12,390 nucleotides of DNA, taken from Hamiltosporidium magnivora (lineage: Eukaryota > Microsporidia > Dubosqiidae). Location: contig PITI01000441.1 in assembly GCA_004325065.1 (NCBI GenBank), positions 1 through 12,390 on the forward strand, written 5' to 3'. A model generated the notes under the pieces. The model worked only from the letters and a program-made list of their open reading frames with translations, was not told the DNA's origin and did not search any database. Positions 1 through 10,399 of the stretch are shown one piece after another; position 1 is the stretch's first letter, and each line of letters begins with the position of its first letter. Made by a program: the position numbers and the translations under genes.

Positions 1-1349
1 TACTTTATTGCAATTTAAACAATTATGAATATAAAGAAAAGTGAAATTAATGAATATGATGTAGACTTTTAGAAAAAAAATAAGTACAAATATTATTGCT
101 TCAAAGGAAATATAATTTTATTATAGAAATTTATGATCAAATTTCCATTTTTTTCAAGTTATTTTTGTTTATAATTTCGTTACGCCTATTTAAAATTATA
201 AATAAAATGTATTTTTACAAATAAATTCTTGCTAGAGAAATTTTCTTTTTTTCTTTGATATTTATTTTCCAAGGCATCAAAATTGTAAAATAAAAATAAT
301 AAAATAAAATTTTCGTTAATTAGTTAAATAAGGAAAGTTGATATATTCTGTTCCTCTTTTTTAAATTTAGTAACCCGTTGTATAAATATGAATTTGAAAA
401 TAAATAAAAGAAAACATGTTAAATTGAAAGAGAGACACAATATAGAACTTATAACACGATATATCATTTTGGAATTTTTGTATATATTTGTCTCTTTTTG
501 TGTTCATTCAAATTGCACTATATTACAAAATTGGTATTATAAATCAAGAATACTGTCTCAAAACTCTTTTTATAAAATATTTTATTCTAGGTTTATGGTT
601 GCATTTATATATTTCCATAAATGAAATATTTTCGCGGAGAAGACAAAGCGAATATAAATACCAGTTAATACATGTACTTTTAGTTCTCTATCGAAATGTC
701 TGATATATTGTGGCATAAAGTTACTACGGTTTTTGGTTTTAATTTAAATATAAATATAAAGACAGGGATTATAGTCCCTATATTACATATGATAATCCAT
801 TTATATATTTCTTTAAATTATAACAACTGTAATCTCCTTAGAAATAAATGTTCATTCGATACATTTTTAGCACATCACGCTTTTATATATTTTCTTGTTC
901 TCATATAAGGTATTTTTGGCAAGAATTTTTCCATTTTTGATAATGAAAGTTTTCTACATAAATTTATGAGTTTAGTTCCAGTGATTTTGATTAATTTTAT
1001 ATATTTAATCAGAAAAAAGAGTTTAATACAATCATTGATGCTGTGTACGCATTATTCGGTTTTTTTATTTCTTTTCGAAATAAAGAACACTACTATGCTA
1101 AATAATTATATTGGATAAGTAAAATTAAATTTATATTGATTATATTTCTAATAAGTTTAAATTTTTTAATTTGGATTTTCCAATGTATCTAATATAAACA
1201 GGATATCTTTATAATCAAAGTAGTCCCAAAAGATAAATTATTTTTATTTTTAATATCTTAATTGTAATATTGAACTTTTTTATAATTAGATGGTTTTAAA
1301 ATAATTTTATTCAGAATGAATAAAAATTTTTATCTTTTCTATAATAATT
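1..1349. other. A+T-rich stretch without a recognisable gene
   Basis: I find no convincing gene here. Three short frames follow one another in three different phases (388-624, 488-703 and 696-908, all +). Their predicted products are rich in Ile, Tyr, Phe and Asn, match no family I know, and are of a length that A+T-rich DNA can produce by chance. They could be pieces of one broken gene, but nothing in them supports that. The stretch ends where repeat copy 1 begins. Confidence 0.6.
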
Positions 1350-2050
1350 GGTGGAAGAAAGATAACCATATAAAAAACTTTCTGCTTGGCAATAGTATGT
1401 GGAATTGGTCTGAAGATCATTTTTTAAATTTTTGGTAGGAAATGACCACACTCATCTTGGGTTGTTCCATGAGGGTTTGTATAAAATAAGAAGGTCTACG
1501 AAAAAGGCGAAGCTTTTTCGACAATTTATTTGTAGTTTTTTATGTAACTAGATGGAGAACGTAGCTGCAATGTTGGTGATTGCCATGTAAAAATAGGGAA
1601 ACCTAGTCTTTCTCACTCGGTTTAGAAGACTTAGCACCTGTGAAAATTATAAAACCCTTTAAAACCGGGAAAGCTAAGTAGCAGGTTATGCCTGTTGGTA
1701 TGAGATTATAATGTATAGTTGAATCCCTTTAAGTCTTCAAGATATATCTTGGTATGATGTTTATTGGGTTCGAAAAGGTTGGAGTAAGTGGAAAAGCTGC
1801 AAGTCTTGGGGAGCCCAAGGAGGGCTTCGATCACACACCATGCAACGGAAATTAAGAACTCCAGGCACTGCCTTGCCAGTAATTAACTTCTATACACCTG
1901 GTAGATAAAAGGCTTTGAGATGTAAGTATCGCAGGTGTTACCGATGGAGTTTTGGGGTAGCAGTTATTTTATGTTAAATTTAGAACTACTTTAATGTCAT
2001 GAAAACAAATATAACCCTTGCTACTGTTTTAAAAGATGTGATGTTTTTAA
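1350..2050 (+). repeat. Dispersed ~0.7 kb repeat, copy 1
   Basis: This is the first of three copies of one repeat; the others are at 10400-11102 (+) and 11449-12163 (-). Shared landmarks in order are a CTTTCTGCTTGGCA block near the left end, the 20-mer TTTGTAGTTTTTTATGTAAC at 1529-1548, a CTCACTCG...TTAGAAGA block, AGCTAAGTAGCAGGTT at 1672-1687, GGGGTAGCAGTTATT near 1955-1970, and a GATGTGAT.TTTTAA right end. The boundaries are where similarity to the other copies fades. There are no clear terminal inverted repeats and no long open frame; the frame that is open in copies 2 and 3 has stops here. Its right end faces the C-terminal end of LINE relic 1 about 50 bp away. It may be a non-autonomous transposable element or an untranslated part of a larger one. 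The family is not recognised. Confidence 0.95.
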
Positions 2051-2100
2051 TTAATTTTAATCCTTTAATATACTAAATTAATATTTTGATTGCTAATCGT

Positions 2101-3064
2101 AACTAAATAACTCCGCGGTGCTATACCCTTTATAGAGCTCTTAGCTGATTTCCCACCATCCTTCCTTATTATGTTCTAAATTTTTACATTACGATACATT
2201 GGGGTTTCTTAGATTCTTCATCAGATCATATATGGTCTTTTCCGTAGTCTATCTCGTCTTTTTTTACTTTCAGGTACAGATCTAAAAATTTTTCTAGCAG
2301 TATTTTATTACGAAATTTTTTCTCGTGCCGGTTTCTCCTTTGTATTTTTTGTCTTTTTTGTTTCCATACGAATATTAAATTGGTTCCTTGATAAAGATCA
2401 TATATTTCTTGATTCTAACTAATTCTTTACTCGGCATTTTAAAATATTTACTCATAACATTCTTAGTATATTTTTTTTCTCATGTATTCAACAAAGATTC
2501 TTCTCTTTGGTAATTACCGATGTTTCGAAAGTATGCAGTATCTTAGTTTCAAAACAGTTGTATATATCTGCTTTTCTTGTATTTCGATTTATCAGATTTG
2601 ACTTCAGTAAGAATTGAGAAGCAAAATACGATCTCTTGCCTACGTTCATTCGTTTTTATCTAAAATTTTCTTTATTATTGCATTTACGAGTGTTCCAGAT
2701 ATTAAAAGTCTTGGAATTTTTCAAATTTATATGCATCGATTTTTAAAGAATTTCCAGGGTGGTCGTGTATCAGAGAAATTACCATATATTTGTCTTGCAT
2801 ATAATTATATTCCACTAGGGATATCGGATTCTGCTGCTAATATTCTTAAGAGGAATTCTATGTCTTTTCATTTCTCACTACGATATCCAGGCAATCTAAG
2901 TATGCTATTTATTGTACAATCTCATTGATTATTGTACCGCCGGCTATTCTTTCCTCTATTTTTAGGTTGAATAATACACAAGACAACGTATTCTTTTGTC
3001 TTGGCTCCATATTGCAGGCTATGATCACTTGATATATTAACTGTAATAATACATTTATCTTTTA
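2101..3064 (-). pseudogene. Decayed LINE reverse transcriptase, relic 1
   Basis: An intact form would be the polyprotein of a non-LTR retrotransposon, which copies its RNA into DNA at a nicked chromosomal target. Read on the minus strand through stop codons, one frame gives PRQKNTLSCVLFNL (about 3009-2966), matching the RT block usually seen as G.RQGD.LS..LFN. IAYLDCLDIV follows, with YLDC at 2902-2891 where an active enzyme has YADD, then SLKI, matching the segment after the palm. After one frame change near 2590, a second single frame runs to the end. It contains SVITKEKN and LRML, as in the usual SETW.LTK...LRR.F region; KIFRSVPESKKRRDRLRKR, within 2295-2233, a typical C-terminal RKR.W tail; and SAKSSIKGIAPR near the end. 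The frame may reach KAY at 3235, a possible trace of the upstream KAYDS motif. The many in-frame stops and lost catalytic residues mean it is dead. The C-terminal tail is of a type common in animal, especially arthropod, LINEs. I am sure of the RT call, less so of the clade. Confidence 0.86.
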
Positions 3065-5804
3065 CCCAGTTTCATTTGAATTAGACAAATAATAAAAAAA
3101 TATTCCCGGCCCTGGATTACAAATTTTCATGTGAATCAAATTCTTATCACCACAATTATTTAAGTTCATTTAAGGAAGCTATTTAAGTAAATCAAAACAT
3201 CTAGTAGTCATTAAAATAGTCATAGTATAAGCCTTCAAACTCTACTGCTTTTACCAAGTAAATTTAAAAATATATATTAGAAAAGACCAAATCTATTCAA
3301 GTTTTTCTATTTTGGAATAATTAAGGAATAGTTTACAGTAGAATTGATGTAATAAATGAAGGCACCAAAAATCACAGAAAAAAAATAATCTGATTTCAGT
3401 ATAATATAGAAAGGAAATTCTATTTGAACATTTTAAAATCTACTTGATAAAAACTTAAAAAATCATTAATTATTCTATTGATATAAAATAACTCTTGAAA
3501 ACTAGAATCAATAAAATATTGGGTTACGAATAAATGCCTATTCAATTATTTATAAGAAATTATTCGTTTTATTAACTATTTTGGAATTTAAGATATAAAA
3601 ATATGAATTATATGAAAAATAGACGGATATAAGAAAGTTGATCATTATTTTTTTTTCTATAACACGATATTTAGATGTCCAAAACATGTATTAAATATAT
3701 CTAATCAAATTTAAACTATAATTTGTCTTTTTTTTTTTCGATAAAAATGATAAAAAAAAATAATCTATGGAAGAAAGAAATCAAGGTGCTACATATCGAC
3801 ACATTTTATTTAGTATTTTTTAATATATAGTATGATTCTGTCGTTTCATAATTTAAAAACCCTCATAAACTGAAGCATGCATAATATTTTTATCCAGAAA
3901 TAATCATTTATAAAAATATCTTATTGTGTGTGTTGATAATATTATTTCTGAGTGAAATTTCGAGAAAGTGATGTTCGTCAAAGATACTAAAATCCAGGAT
4001 TGAGATAATTTTTATGTTGTATAACAAAAATTTACAAATCGTATTTTATGAATTTCTATCGTACCAAAAAATTTTAAGGTGGGCAAACTTTAAAAAGTAA
4101 GTTATTCAAAATTAAATCGCGAAAATTTATATAACTAACATAGAACATCAGAAATAGAAACCTTTAGCATGAGTCATACATAATTTTTCGCTGAAAAACG
4201 ATCCCTTTTGGTGCGAATTTTTTTGTGCTATATTATCTGAAAATATATTGTATCAAAGTGGAATTCCATATCACTGGCAAGACACATGCTGAATTCTATT
4301 CATCAGTACTTTCATTTTTTTTACATTAATACATTTATCTCCGAAAAATTCACAAAAAAACATTTAAAAGAGAATATATAAAGCCATTGCAAATATTTTT
4401 CAACAATGCAAATAAAGGACATTTCATTCTGAATTCTGAAATATTAGTCTATAATTTTTTCAATAACTTTCATGACTCAACTCTTTTAATTTAATTTCCC
4501 TAAGTGACAAAGTTTTATTCCATATAGCACCGATCAAAAATCAACCCTTAGCGTTTGAAAATCACCATAATTTAACTAAAAAAACCTTCAATCGAGTTTA
4601 TTTACATATGCTGTGTTTGAATATAAAATAAGTGGGAATTTTCGTAGAATTCTTTGACATAGATATATAATTTAGAAAATTTATTTATCATTGACTAAAA
4701 ATATGCCAATCTTTTCTAATAAAATAGCTTGATCAAGTTTCTTAAGAATTCAAGTTCTGCAATGATTTTTTTAGTGCGAAAACTATTTGCGTGCATTCGG
4801 ATTAAAGCGGGTTGAAATTCTGAATTTAACTTTAATTTTCTTTTGCAAACTTTTAGCTTTACATTTAATTCATATGCGCTCGTGATAAAATTAAAAAATA
4901 TTTGGTTTATTAGTCAATTTATGGCTTATTATGAATCCATTCTTAAATAATCTTTCGCATTATTAAAAAAAATCTAAGATTCTATAAACACTCAGCGAAA
5001 CGTTGAAGACTTTTTATTAATTACTTATCAGACCATGTTATGAATTCTTAACTAAAATACAAGAGAGTTAATAAGTCATAAGTTTGCCGTTATTTGTTTG
5101 TTTAAAGTGCACCTCATATTTATTTTAACTATTTTAATTAAAAATCATTCTAATTTATAATGAAAAAAGATGAGTATTTATTTAAATAAACAGATAATAT
5201 GAGAGGCAAAAAACCTTAGAATCGAATGCCTGAAATACTGAGTAAATGAGTAAAAACCTTCATCAGTCTTCCCTGCTACTACGAGATTTATCAGTCGTAC
5301 TGAAACAAGTTTTTATAACGTTACTTTCTTTTTCTGAGATGTATTTACAATTGCATTCCAAATATTCATTCCTTTTAATAGTTAGTTGCTAATGGTGTTA
5401 AAGTAATCCTTTTTTCTTCGATATTATTTCCAACCTAGTAAGAAATTAAAAGCGAGTACGAACGACTCGCACATGTGAAATATATAATAAGATATGCTAT
5501 AAGATTCCGTAAGAATTAGTTGCATTTTTTTATGTTGAATTAACATTTTTTGATTTTCCAATTTTTGAATTTCGCCTTGTTTCTAAATATCCATATATTT
5601 AGTTATTTTAAGAATCTTTGCATTTCTTTCAAACACTTAAACGGCAAAAATATGCATTTTAGCAGTGTTTCCGTCATATATTTATGAAGAACAAATATTT
5701 ATTGATATGTTAGAATTGTTTTTGAGGCAAAAAAAATCTCCTAAACCTGAAATATAAAGAGCGATTGATAAACTTTATAAAAGCCTGGCGTATTTTCTGT
5801 TTTT
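3065..5804. other. Long A+T-rich stretch, nothing recognised
   Basis: No reading frame of note, RNA gene or repeat could be supported on either strand. The first ~170 bases may hold the more decayed upstream part of LINE relic 1: in the same frame on the minus strand a KAY triplet lies at 3235-3227, roughly the usual distance before the LFN block. The rest is short homopolymer runs and scattered stop codons in all frames. Confidence 0.6.
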
Positions 5805-6064
5805 TTAATACTCGAAAAATAGATTATTTTTCTTCGTTCTATCATTTTTTAATTGGGACTTAAGCTTTTTTTCTATGGACGTCATTTTGACATTTCGCGT
5901 TCCAATATCCTAAAATATTATTTACTAATACTTTTTTGGCTTTTTTAATCTTTTCATTCACTTTGGTTCATCAGATTTGAACTCCTGGTTTATATTATTT
6001 ATAAATTTTGATGTTTCTATTTCCATTAGCCATATTTAGGGCAACCGTAATAATTTTACCAAAA
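5805..6064 (-). pseudogene. Degenerate coding-like frame, unknown origin
   Basis: On the minus strand one frame reads through several stops with a composition more protein-like than its surroundings. It includes MEIETSKFINNINQEFKSD from about 6026, then KRLKKPKK, then MTSIEKKLKSQLKNDRTKKN running to about 5825. It is rich in Lys, Glu and Asn and would be helical. I do not recognise a family. It lies about 0.9 kb beyond the end of LINE relic 2, in a different phase, so it may be part of another element or a dead host gene. Lys-rich frames also arise by chance in A+T-rich DNA. Confidence 0.25.
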
Positions 6065-6204
6065 ACTAATTAAATAAAAACTCGAAATAATAACATGCAA
6101 AACTGCTTCAAAGTAATTATCTTTATTGCAAGAAAACTGCCAAAATTGAAACAAAAATCGAAATACAAGGCAAATAGATTTATATATCTTACCCGAAGCT
6201 ACTT

Positions 6205-6512
6205 AGAATTATCAGGAAAAGGAACTTAAGATTTTAAAAAATTGTGTCATTGAGGGTTTTGAAATAGCAGATATGCCCAAGCGTTTCAAATTATTTTGCT
6301 GGCATTTAGGTTCTAAATATTTTTTGTTAGAACTTATCAAAAGTAGATATACCGTAGGCGTATGTGTAAGTAAATGTTTCGTGGACTATAAAAGCGTCAT
6401 ACTCATCAATAACATCGCTTTTACAACGCAAAATGTCAATTTATCGATATACATAAAATCTTTAAAGTATATAAATGTTTCACATGCCCTTGAAGTCTTC
6501 ATGTTATCTTAG
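6205..6512 (+). CDS. Short open frame, hypothetical or relic
   Basis: The frame is open for about 100 codons after a TAG near 6204. The first ATG is at 6273, giving 79 residues beginning MPKRFKLFCWHLGSKYF and ending at a TAG. The product has varied residues, including Trp, Cys and Gly, unlike most chance frames in this window, and no signal peptide or clear membrane span. The codons before the ATG also read like protein (for example EKELKILKNCVIEGFEIAD), so the real start may lie upstream in a frame now closed by stops; that would make it a remnant. No family is recognised and there is no neighbouring gene to give context. It may equally be a chance frame. Confidence 0.25.
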
Positions 6513-6956
6513 TATCAATTTCATAAGTTGAAACAATGATATACACTATTTATAAAGATTTAAGTTACAAAAATTCGACACCGCATGAAGCATTTGTATA
6601 TAATATTTTAAAATTAAAGATAAAGATAAACCAAAGTTAATTCAGCAAATTTAAAGAGACGAAAATGTCTATTTAAAAATCATTTAACCTCAAATATAAT
6701 TTTAGAAGTAAACAACGAAAATTCCATATTAAACGTTTTACTGATTCGAAAATACCAACCTACATCTCATTAAAATGGCGGACAGAGTTATAGGTATATA
6801 CAAATATTCTATATATAATAAAATACATCGAAGCATAATCTTACCTTCAGACTAAATTTTAATATATACATCTATTTTATATAATTAAAATATTAACGTT
6901 TAAAAAGTATTTTTAAACAAATTATTGGATCGTATTTATAAAATGAACGTATTAGT
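6513..6956. other. A+T-rich stretch, nothing recognised
   Basis: No supported gene, repeat or RNA. It separates the short plus-strand frame from the C-terminal end of LINE relic 2. Confidence 0.55.
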
Positions 6957-8095
6957 TTAAATTTTGAACAATTTTTTTTCTTTTAAATTTTCCTCCACCA
7001 ATTCCATCATTTTATAGTTCACTTTCAATTCTTTTTAGTCTTTTTTTCAATTGCGATCCATCAAATGCTTGCTATCATATTTAAAATCATGAGTTATAGT
7101 GTTTTTTTCTGCTTATTGGCACCTTAGTACTTCCCCTGTATTTTAAAATTGGTTTAGTTGTTAATACCTTTACTTTGATTAATAACAAATATTGATGTTC
7201 TATTCTTACAATTAGTGTCTTCAGTCATTTCAAAGTCTTCTTTACATTTCAAAAATTGATTAAATTACTCCTAGTAAATAATTATTGTATGAATATATCT
7301 ATTTATACGAATTTGCAGTTTTTTAAGAACATCTTTTAATATTTTGTCACAATACCGTTCCAGGCCATCACATAAAGAATTGTATCAATAACTTACAATA
7401 TAAGATAAAAATCTTTACTTAGTGGATTCCAATTCCTTGTTATTTTATTAAAACTTTTAAAGTGAATCTTGAGATGTAATTCACACCCAATATGCGTTAA
7501 ATTGTTTTTAATATCTAAAATAAATATATCGGGTCTATTATTCCAAATTTTAACATCAGTTTTTATCCTGGTCTTTATATTTCTTTCTAAATACTCTTAG
7601 AATGATTTTTTTTCTAATCTGATTAACTAATATTTAGATTATAGACTCAAATTCAAGTCTGTATAGAAGAAACAATTATAGTCATCGAATTACTTTTTTA
7701 TTCCGTCCGGCGTAATCATGGTTTTCTCATATTAAGTTGCTAAATGCTCTACCGTTTTACCAGACTCATCGCAGAATGTAAACTTCTCGTTTATTCTTCA
7801 TAATACATTTCTATCTTCAGTATAGCAAACAATTCTCAGACCTACTGCTAGACGTATATATTGTTATCCAGCCTAAATATGTCAACAACACTTCCCATCT
7901 TGCTATTCCTAACACCATATAACCTGGAAAGGGTTTCCTTCTTTTTTTAAATTATAAGATTCGCTAGTTGAATCTCTACTGTCTTATTTTTATTAAACTT
8001 TTCTTAGCTTTGAGTTATAGTATCACAATAAGAAATTACACTATCATTTGCAGTAAAACCAATTAAGTGAGTTAATACAGCTATTTTTAATAATA
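6957..8095 (-). pseudogene. Decayed LINE C-terminal half with endonuclease-like domain, relic 2
   Basis: This reads on the minus strand as the C-terminal part of a non-LTR retrotransposon polyprotein of a different type from relic 1. From 8095 to about 7870 one frame gives IAVLTHLIGFTANDSVISY and KTVEIQLANLI. After one frame change a single frame runs from 7860 to about 6957 with no net shift but about a dozen stops before 7200. Landmarks in it are CYTEDRNVL, then FCDESGKTVEHLAT with Cys at 7773 and His at 7746, resembling the C..C...H....C knuckle before the endonuclease. Next are KTDVKIWNNRPDIFILD, with RPD at 7536-7528, as in PD-D/E-x-K restriction-like endonucleases of R2-like elements, and YVMAWNGIVTKY at 7374-7339, a C-terminal block I recall as ...YVMTWDG.VTKYH. 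The last Cys of the knuckle now reads Tyr and the stretch after RPD no longer matches. No RT palm is visible; it would lie upstream, where the intact gene now begins. The assignment rests on remembered motifs. It is inactive. Confidence 0.72.
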
Positions 8096-8521
8096 TTAAA
8101 ATTTAATTAGAATTTACTTACTTAAATAGTTAAGGCATGTTTACTTGATCTAATCAAGATCAAAAGCCAAAATTTAAAAACTATTTGGGGTTCTTCTATT
8201 TCAATTTATTATTGTATTAAGTTTGATTTTTTTTGACACAATTGAAGTAACGTTTTTTAAAAATATCTTTAAATTATTTCATGTCAAAGGTCCTAACTCG
8301 ATTCTAAAATTTCTATTCGTTCTTACCAACTTTTGTCTTTTTAATTTCTATTGAGTCAAATAATTCGATTTTATTTATTAAATATCAAGAAAAAATAGAT
8401 ATTTTGTTTTGAAACTGTTCCTGACTACAAATGAACAAACAAAAAATTTATTCATTGCTTTTGTAATCAAAAATCTTCTCAAAAAAATTATAAATCAAAG
8501 CTGTCGTATTCTTTTAAATAA
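8096..8521. other. Region upstream of the orphan gene
   Basis: These 426 bases lie between the last readable part of LINE relic 2, which runs the other way, and the start codon of the 588-codon gene. Apart from a TATA-like box at 8489-8495 I see only A+T-rich sequence. The promoter of the gene must lie here or inside the relic, since the two are divergent. Confidence 0.5.
8489..8495 (+). promoter_or_regulatory. TATA-like box before the orphan gene
   Basis: TATAAAT lies 33 bases before the first ATG (8522) and 78 before the second (8567). Its position would suit a transcript starting very close to either start codon, leaving a short 5' leader. In DNA this rich in A and T such a match has little weight alone. 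Confidence 0.25.
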
Positions 8522-10288
8522 ATGGAAAAGAAGTATTTAAAAGAATCTGAAAGTGAACCCTTAGGAATGAAAATATTGAGCATTTTGACTAATTTTTTAC
8601 TGATTTATTCAACGATGAAATCAAATAGTAAAACTTCAAAAGAAACAAAGAAAAAAGAAGTAATAAAATCAAGAAATCATATACCAGACATTGTGATTTA
8701 TAATGATAAAGACTCCTCGATATATAAAAGAGTATTTAACCATTTATATTTGAAACCATTAGCGATTTATCTTTCTGAAATATTTAATCGTTATTTAAAT
8801 GAACCTGCTATTAAGGAAAGAATAATTCCAAAGTTGAAAAATATTGCATCAGAATGTGACAAAATAACATATACCAAGCAGAAACATGAAGAATTTTTCA
8901 AAAAAATTGCTACATTTGCCAGGGCCGACATTATACACTGCAAGAGGTTGTTTTTGAAAAAATATAAGCACGATGAAATAAGAAATCGGTTCTTTGATCA
9001 GTTATTGGAATTTTCTTCTAATAATAATTTTATTTCGCAGGCTACTTTTTATAAAAATATAAAATATTCATCTATTACTGAAGCAAAAATACATTGTAAT
9101 ACGATGGACCCGAATTTAACTTTTGAAGCTGCAATTACCGATACAAAATCTACCATATTTCGTACTGTAATGAATCTGTTGGTACAAGGTTTTAGCTGTT
9201 TAATTGGAGATTTAATCTGTTTTTTTCCAAATTTTGAAGATCTTTATAGATTTCTCTACGATAATAATAAAGATAAGCTTCAATATAAAAGTGAGGTATG
9301 TTCGAATACTTTGAAATTTTGTCCTCTTAAATTAAAATATAGAATGAAAAGTTATGACGATTTACCGTTTGAAAAGTTAAATTCTGAGGTGATTACGGCG
9401 TCAAAGTATCTAAAAAATTGGATATTTTATAAAAAAATAAATAAATTTTCTGATAACTGTCCAAAAGAAATACTTGAAATGCCTCTTAATAGGTTTTTTT
9501 GTCTTGAAAATCAAAATATTACAAATGTATGGAACGAAACAGGGAGAAAAGTCAATCCCGAAAGCTCAAAATGCCATATAAAAGGAATTTTTCGAAGTGA
9601 TTTAGCTGATATTAACAGGGTAGAAGATTCAGAAAACATAGAAAAATTGAAAAAAAAATTTGAGAACTTTATAAGGAGTTTGACGACAAATAAAAATGAA
9701 ATATCAAGCCAAAAAAACACAATAATATATTGTATTTTGAATTTGAACAACTTCTATGAAGAATTTGTAGAAGAAACTACAAATATAATCAACGAGAAGA
9801 TAAATACGATCAAGAAAACCAAAATGAATACTGAAAAAGAAAATACTGATAAAAATCGAGGAAAAAATGATTTGAAAAAATTAATAACCTTAACACACAT
9901 TTATATATTTAATTTGGTAAAGGATCATTTTAAAAATGCTAATTTTACTTCCGAAACACGAAATCTTTTTGCATTTTTGGAGAAAATCAAGAAACTCTTA
10001 AACATTACAAATATTGATTTCGATTTGGTAATAATACTCGAGAATTTTAGCGAATCTATTAAAGGTACTGAATTTTCCAATAAAATTTATTCTGTATGTG
10101 AAATCAACGTTAGAGATAGAGAAAGAATTGCAGAATATATTAAAAAGATTGAAGAAGAAACTGTAGAAATCACAAGAACCAGATTTAAACAATTTATTTG
10201 CGATTTTTTTAAAAATTATTTTGAAAATCTTTCGGATGTAAGAATTCCAAAGAAACAGTTCTTGGTATCATTTTTGGAGATCGGATAG
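8522..10288 (+). CDS. Orphan helical protein, likely secreted or membrane-anchored
   Basis: This is the only long intact frame: 588 codons, no intron, ending in TAG. No family is recognised, so no function is given. Residues 17-31 (KILSILTNFLLIYST) form a hydrophobic stretch. From Met1 it sits after a polar head and could act as a signal anchor. From Met16 (ATG at 8567) the protein would begin with a classic signal peptide, and that ATG has G at -3 while the first has T. Residues 33-50 are Lys/Ser/Thr-rich. The rest looks mostly helical, with a hydrophobic patch at about 218-235, coiled-coil-like Lys/Glu stretches at 366-385 and 411-440, and a low-complexity Lys/Asn/Glu linker at 428-452. There are 13 cysteines and five N-x-S/T sequons (332, 338, 474, 494, 508), consistent with but not proof of secretion. 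Codon third positions are mostly A or T, like the surroundings. It lies between LINE relic 2, divergent, and repeat copy 2. Intactness in such stop-rich DNA argues for selection or recent origin. A secreted parasite protein is an inference only. Confidence 0.82.
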   Translation: MEKKYLKESESEPLGMKILSILTNFLLIYSTMKSNSKTSKETKKKEVIKSRNHIPDIVIYNDKDSSIYKRVFNHLYLKPLAIYLSEIFNRYLNEPAIKERIIPKLKNIASECDKITYTKQKHEEFFKKIATFARADIIHCKRLFLKKYKHDEIRNRFFDQLLEFSSNNNFISQATFYKNIKYSSITEAKIHCNTMDPNLTFEAAITDTKSTIFRTVMNLLVQGFSCLIGDLICFFPNFEDLYRFLYDNNKDKLQYKSEVCSNTLKFCPLKLKYRMKSYDDLPFEKLNSEVITASKYLKNWIFYKKINKFSDNCPKEILEMPLNRFFCLENQNITNVWNETGRKVNPESSKCHIKGIFRSDLADINRVEDSENIEKLKKKFENFIRSLTTNKNEISSQKNTIIYCILNLNNFYEEFVEETTNIINEKINTIKKTKMNTEKENTDKNRGKNDLKKLITLTHIYIFNLVKDHFKNANFTSETRNLFAFLEKIKKLLNITNIDFDLVIILENFSESIKGTEFSNKIYSVCEINVRDRERIAEYIKKIEEETVEITRTRFKQFICDFFKNYFENLSDVRIPKKQFLVSFLEIG

Positions 10289-10295
10289 TATTTGA

Positions 10296-10301
10296 AATAA
10301 A
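10296..10301 (+). terminator. Possible polyadenylation signal
   Basis: AATAAA begins 8 bases after the stop codon of the orphan gene and is followed by a T-rich run at about 10308-10315. If used, the 3' untranslated region would be very short, as in compact eukaryotic genomes. The hexamer is common by chance in this composition. Confidence 0.3.
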
Positions 10302-10399
10302 TTGATCTTTTTTTTGACTTTATCTTAACTCTTTATTCACACTTAATAATTCTCAAATGAAAATAATAATTTTTAATGTATTTATAGATCGTAAAAAGA

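Noticed and set aside
388..908. Three overlapping short plus-strand frames
   Set aside because: They match no family, have low-complexity A+T-driven composition, and are of a length expected by chance.
1350..2050. The repeat as a fragment of rRNA or of a MITE
   Set aside because: I see no familiar rRNA blocks, and the two ends share only a few A/T-rich bases when one is complemented, so no terminal inverted repeat is supported.
2614..2928. A 104-codon plus-strand frame starting at TTG
   Set aside because: It lies antisense to LINE relic 1, whose motifs read clearly on the other strand, and it has no ATG start.
5105..5215. A possible hairpin between CCTCATATT and AATATGAGAGG
   Set aside because: Pairing is short and interrupted, and such matches are expected in A+T-rich DNA.
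9511..10192. Minus-strand frames inside the orphan gene (9511-9750 and 9998-10192)
   Set aside because: They are antisense shadows of the long plus-strand frame, with Phe/Ile-rich products as expected from the complement of Lys/Asn-rich codons.
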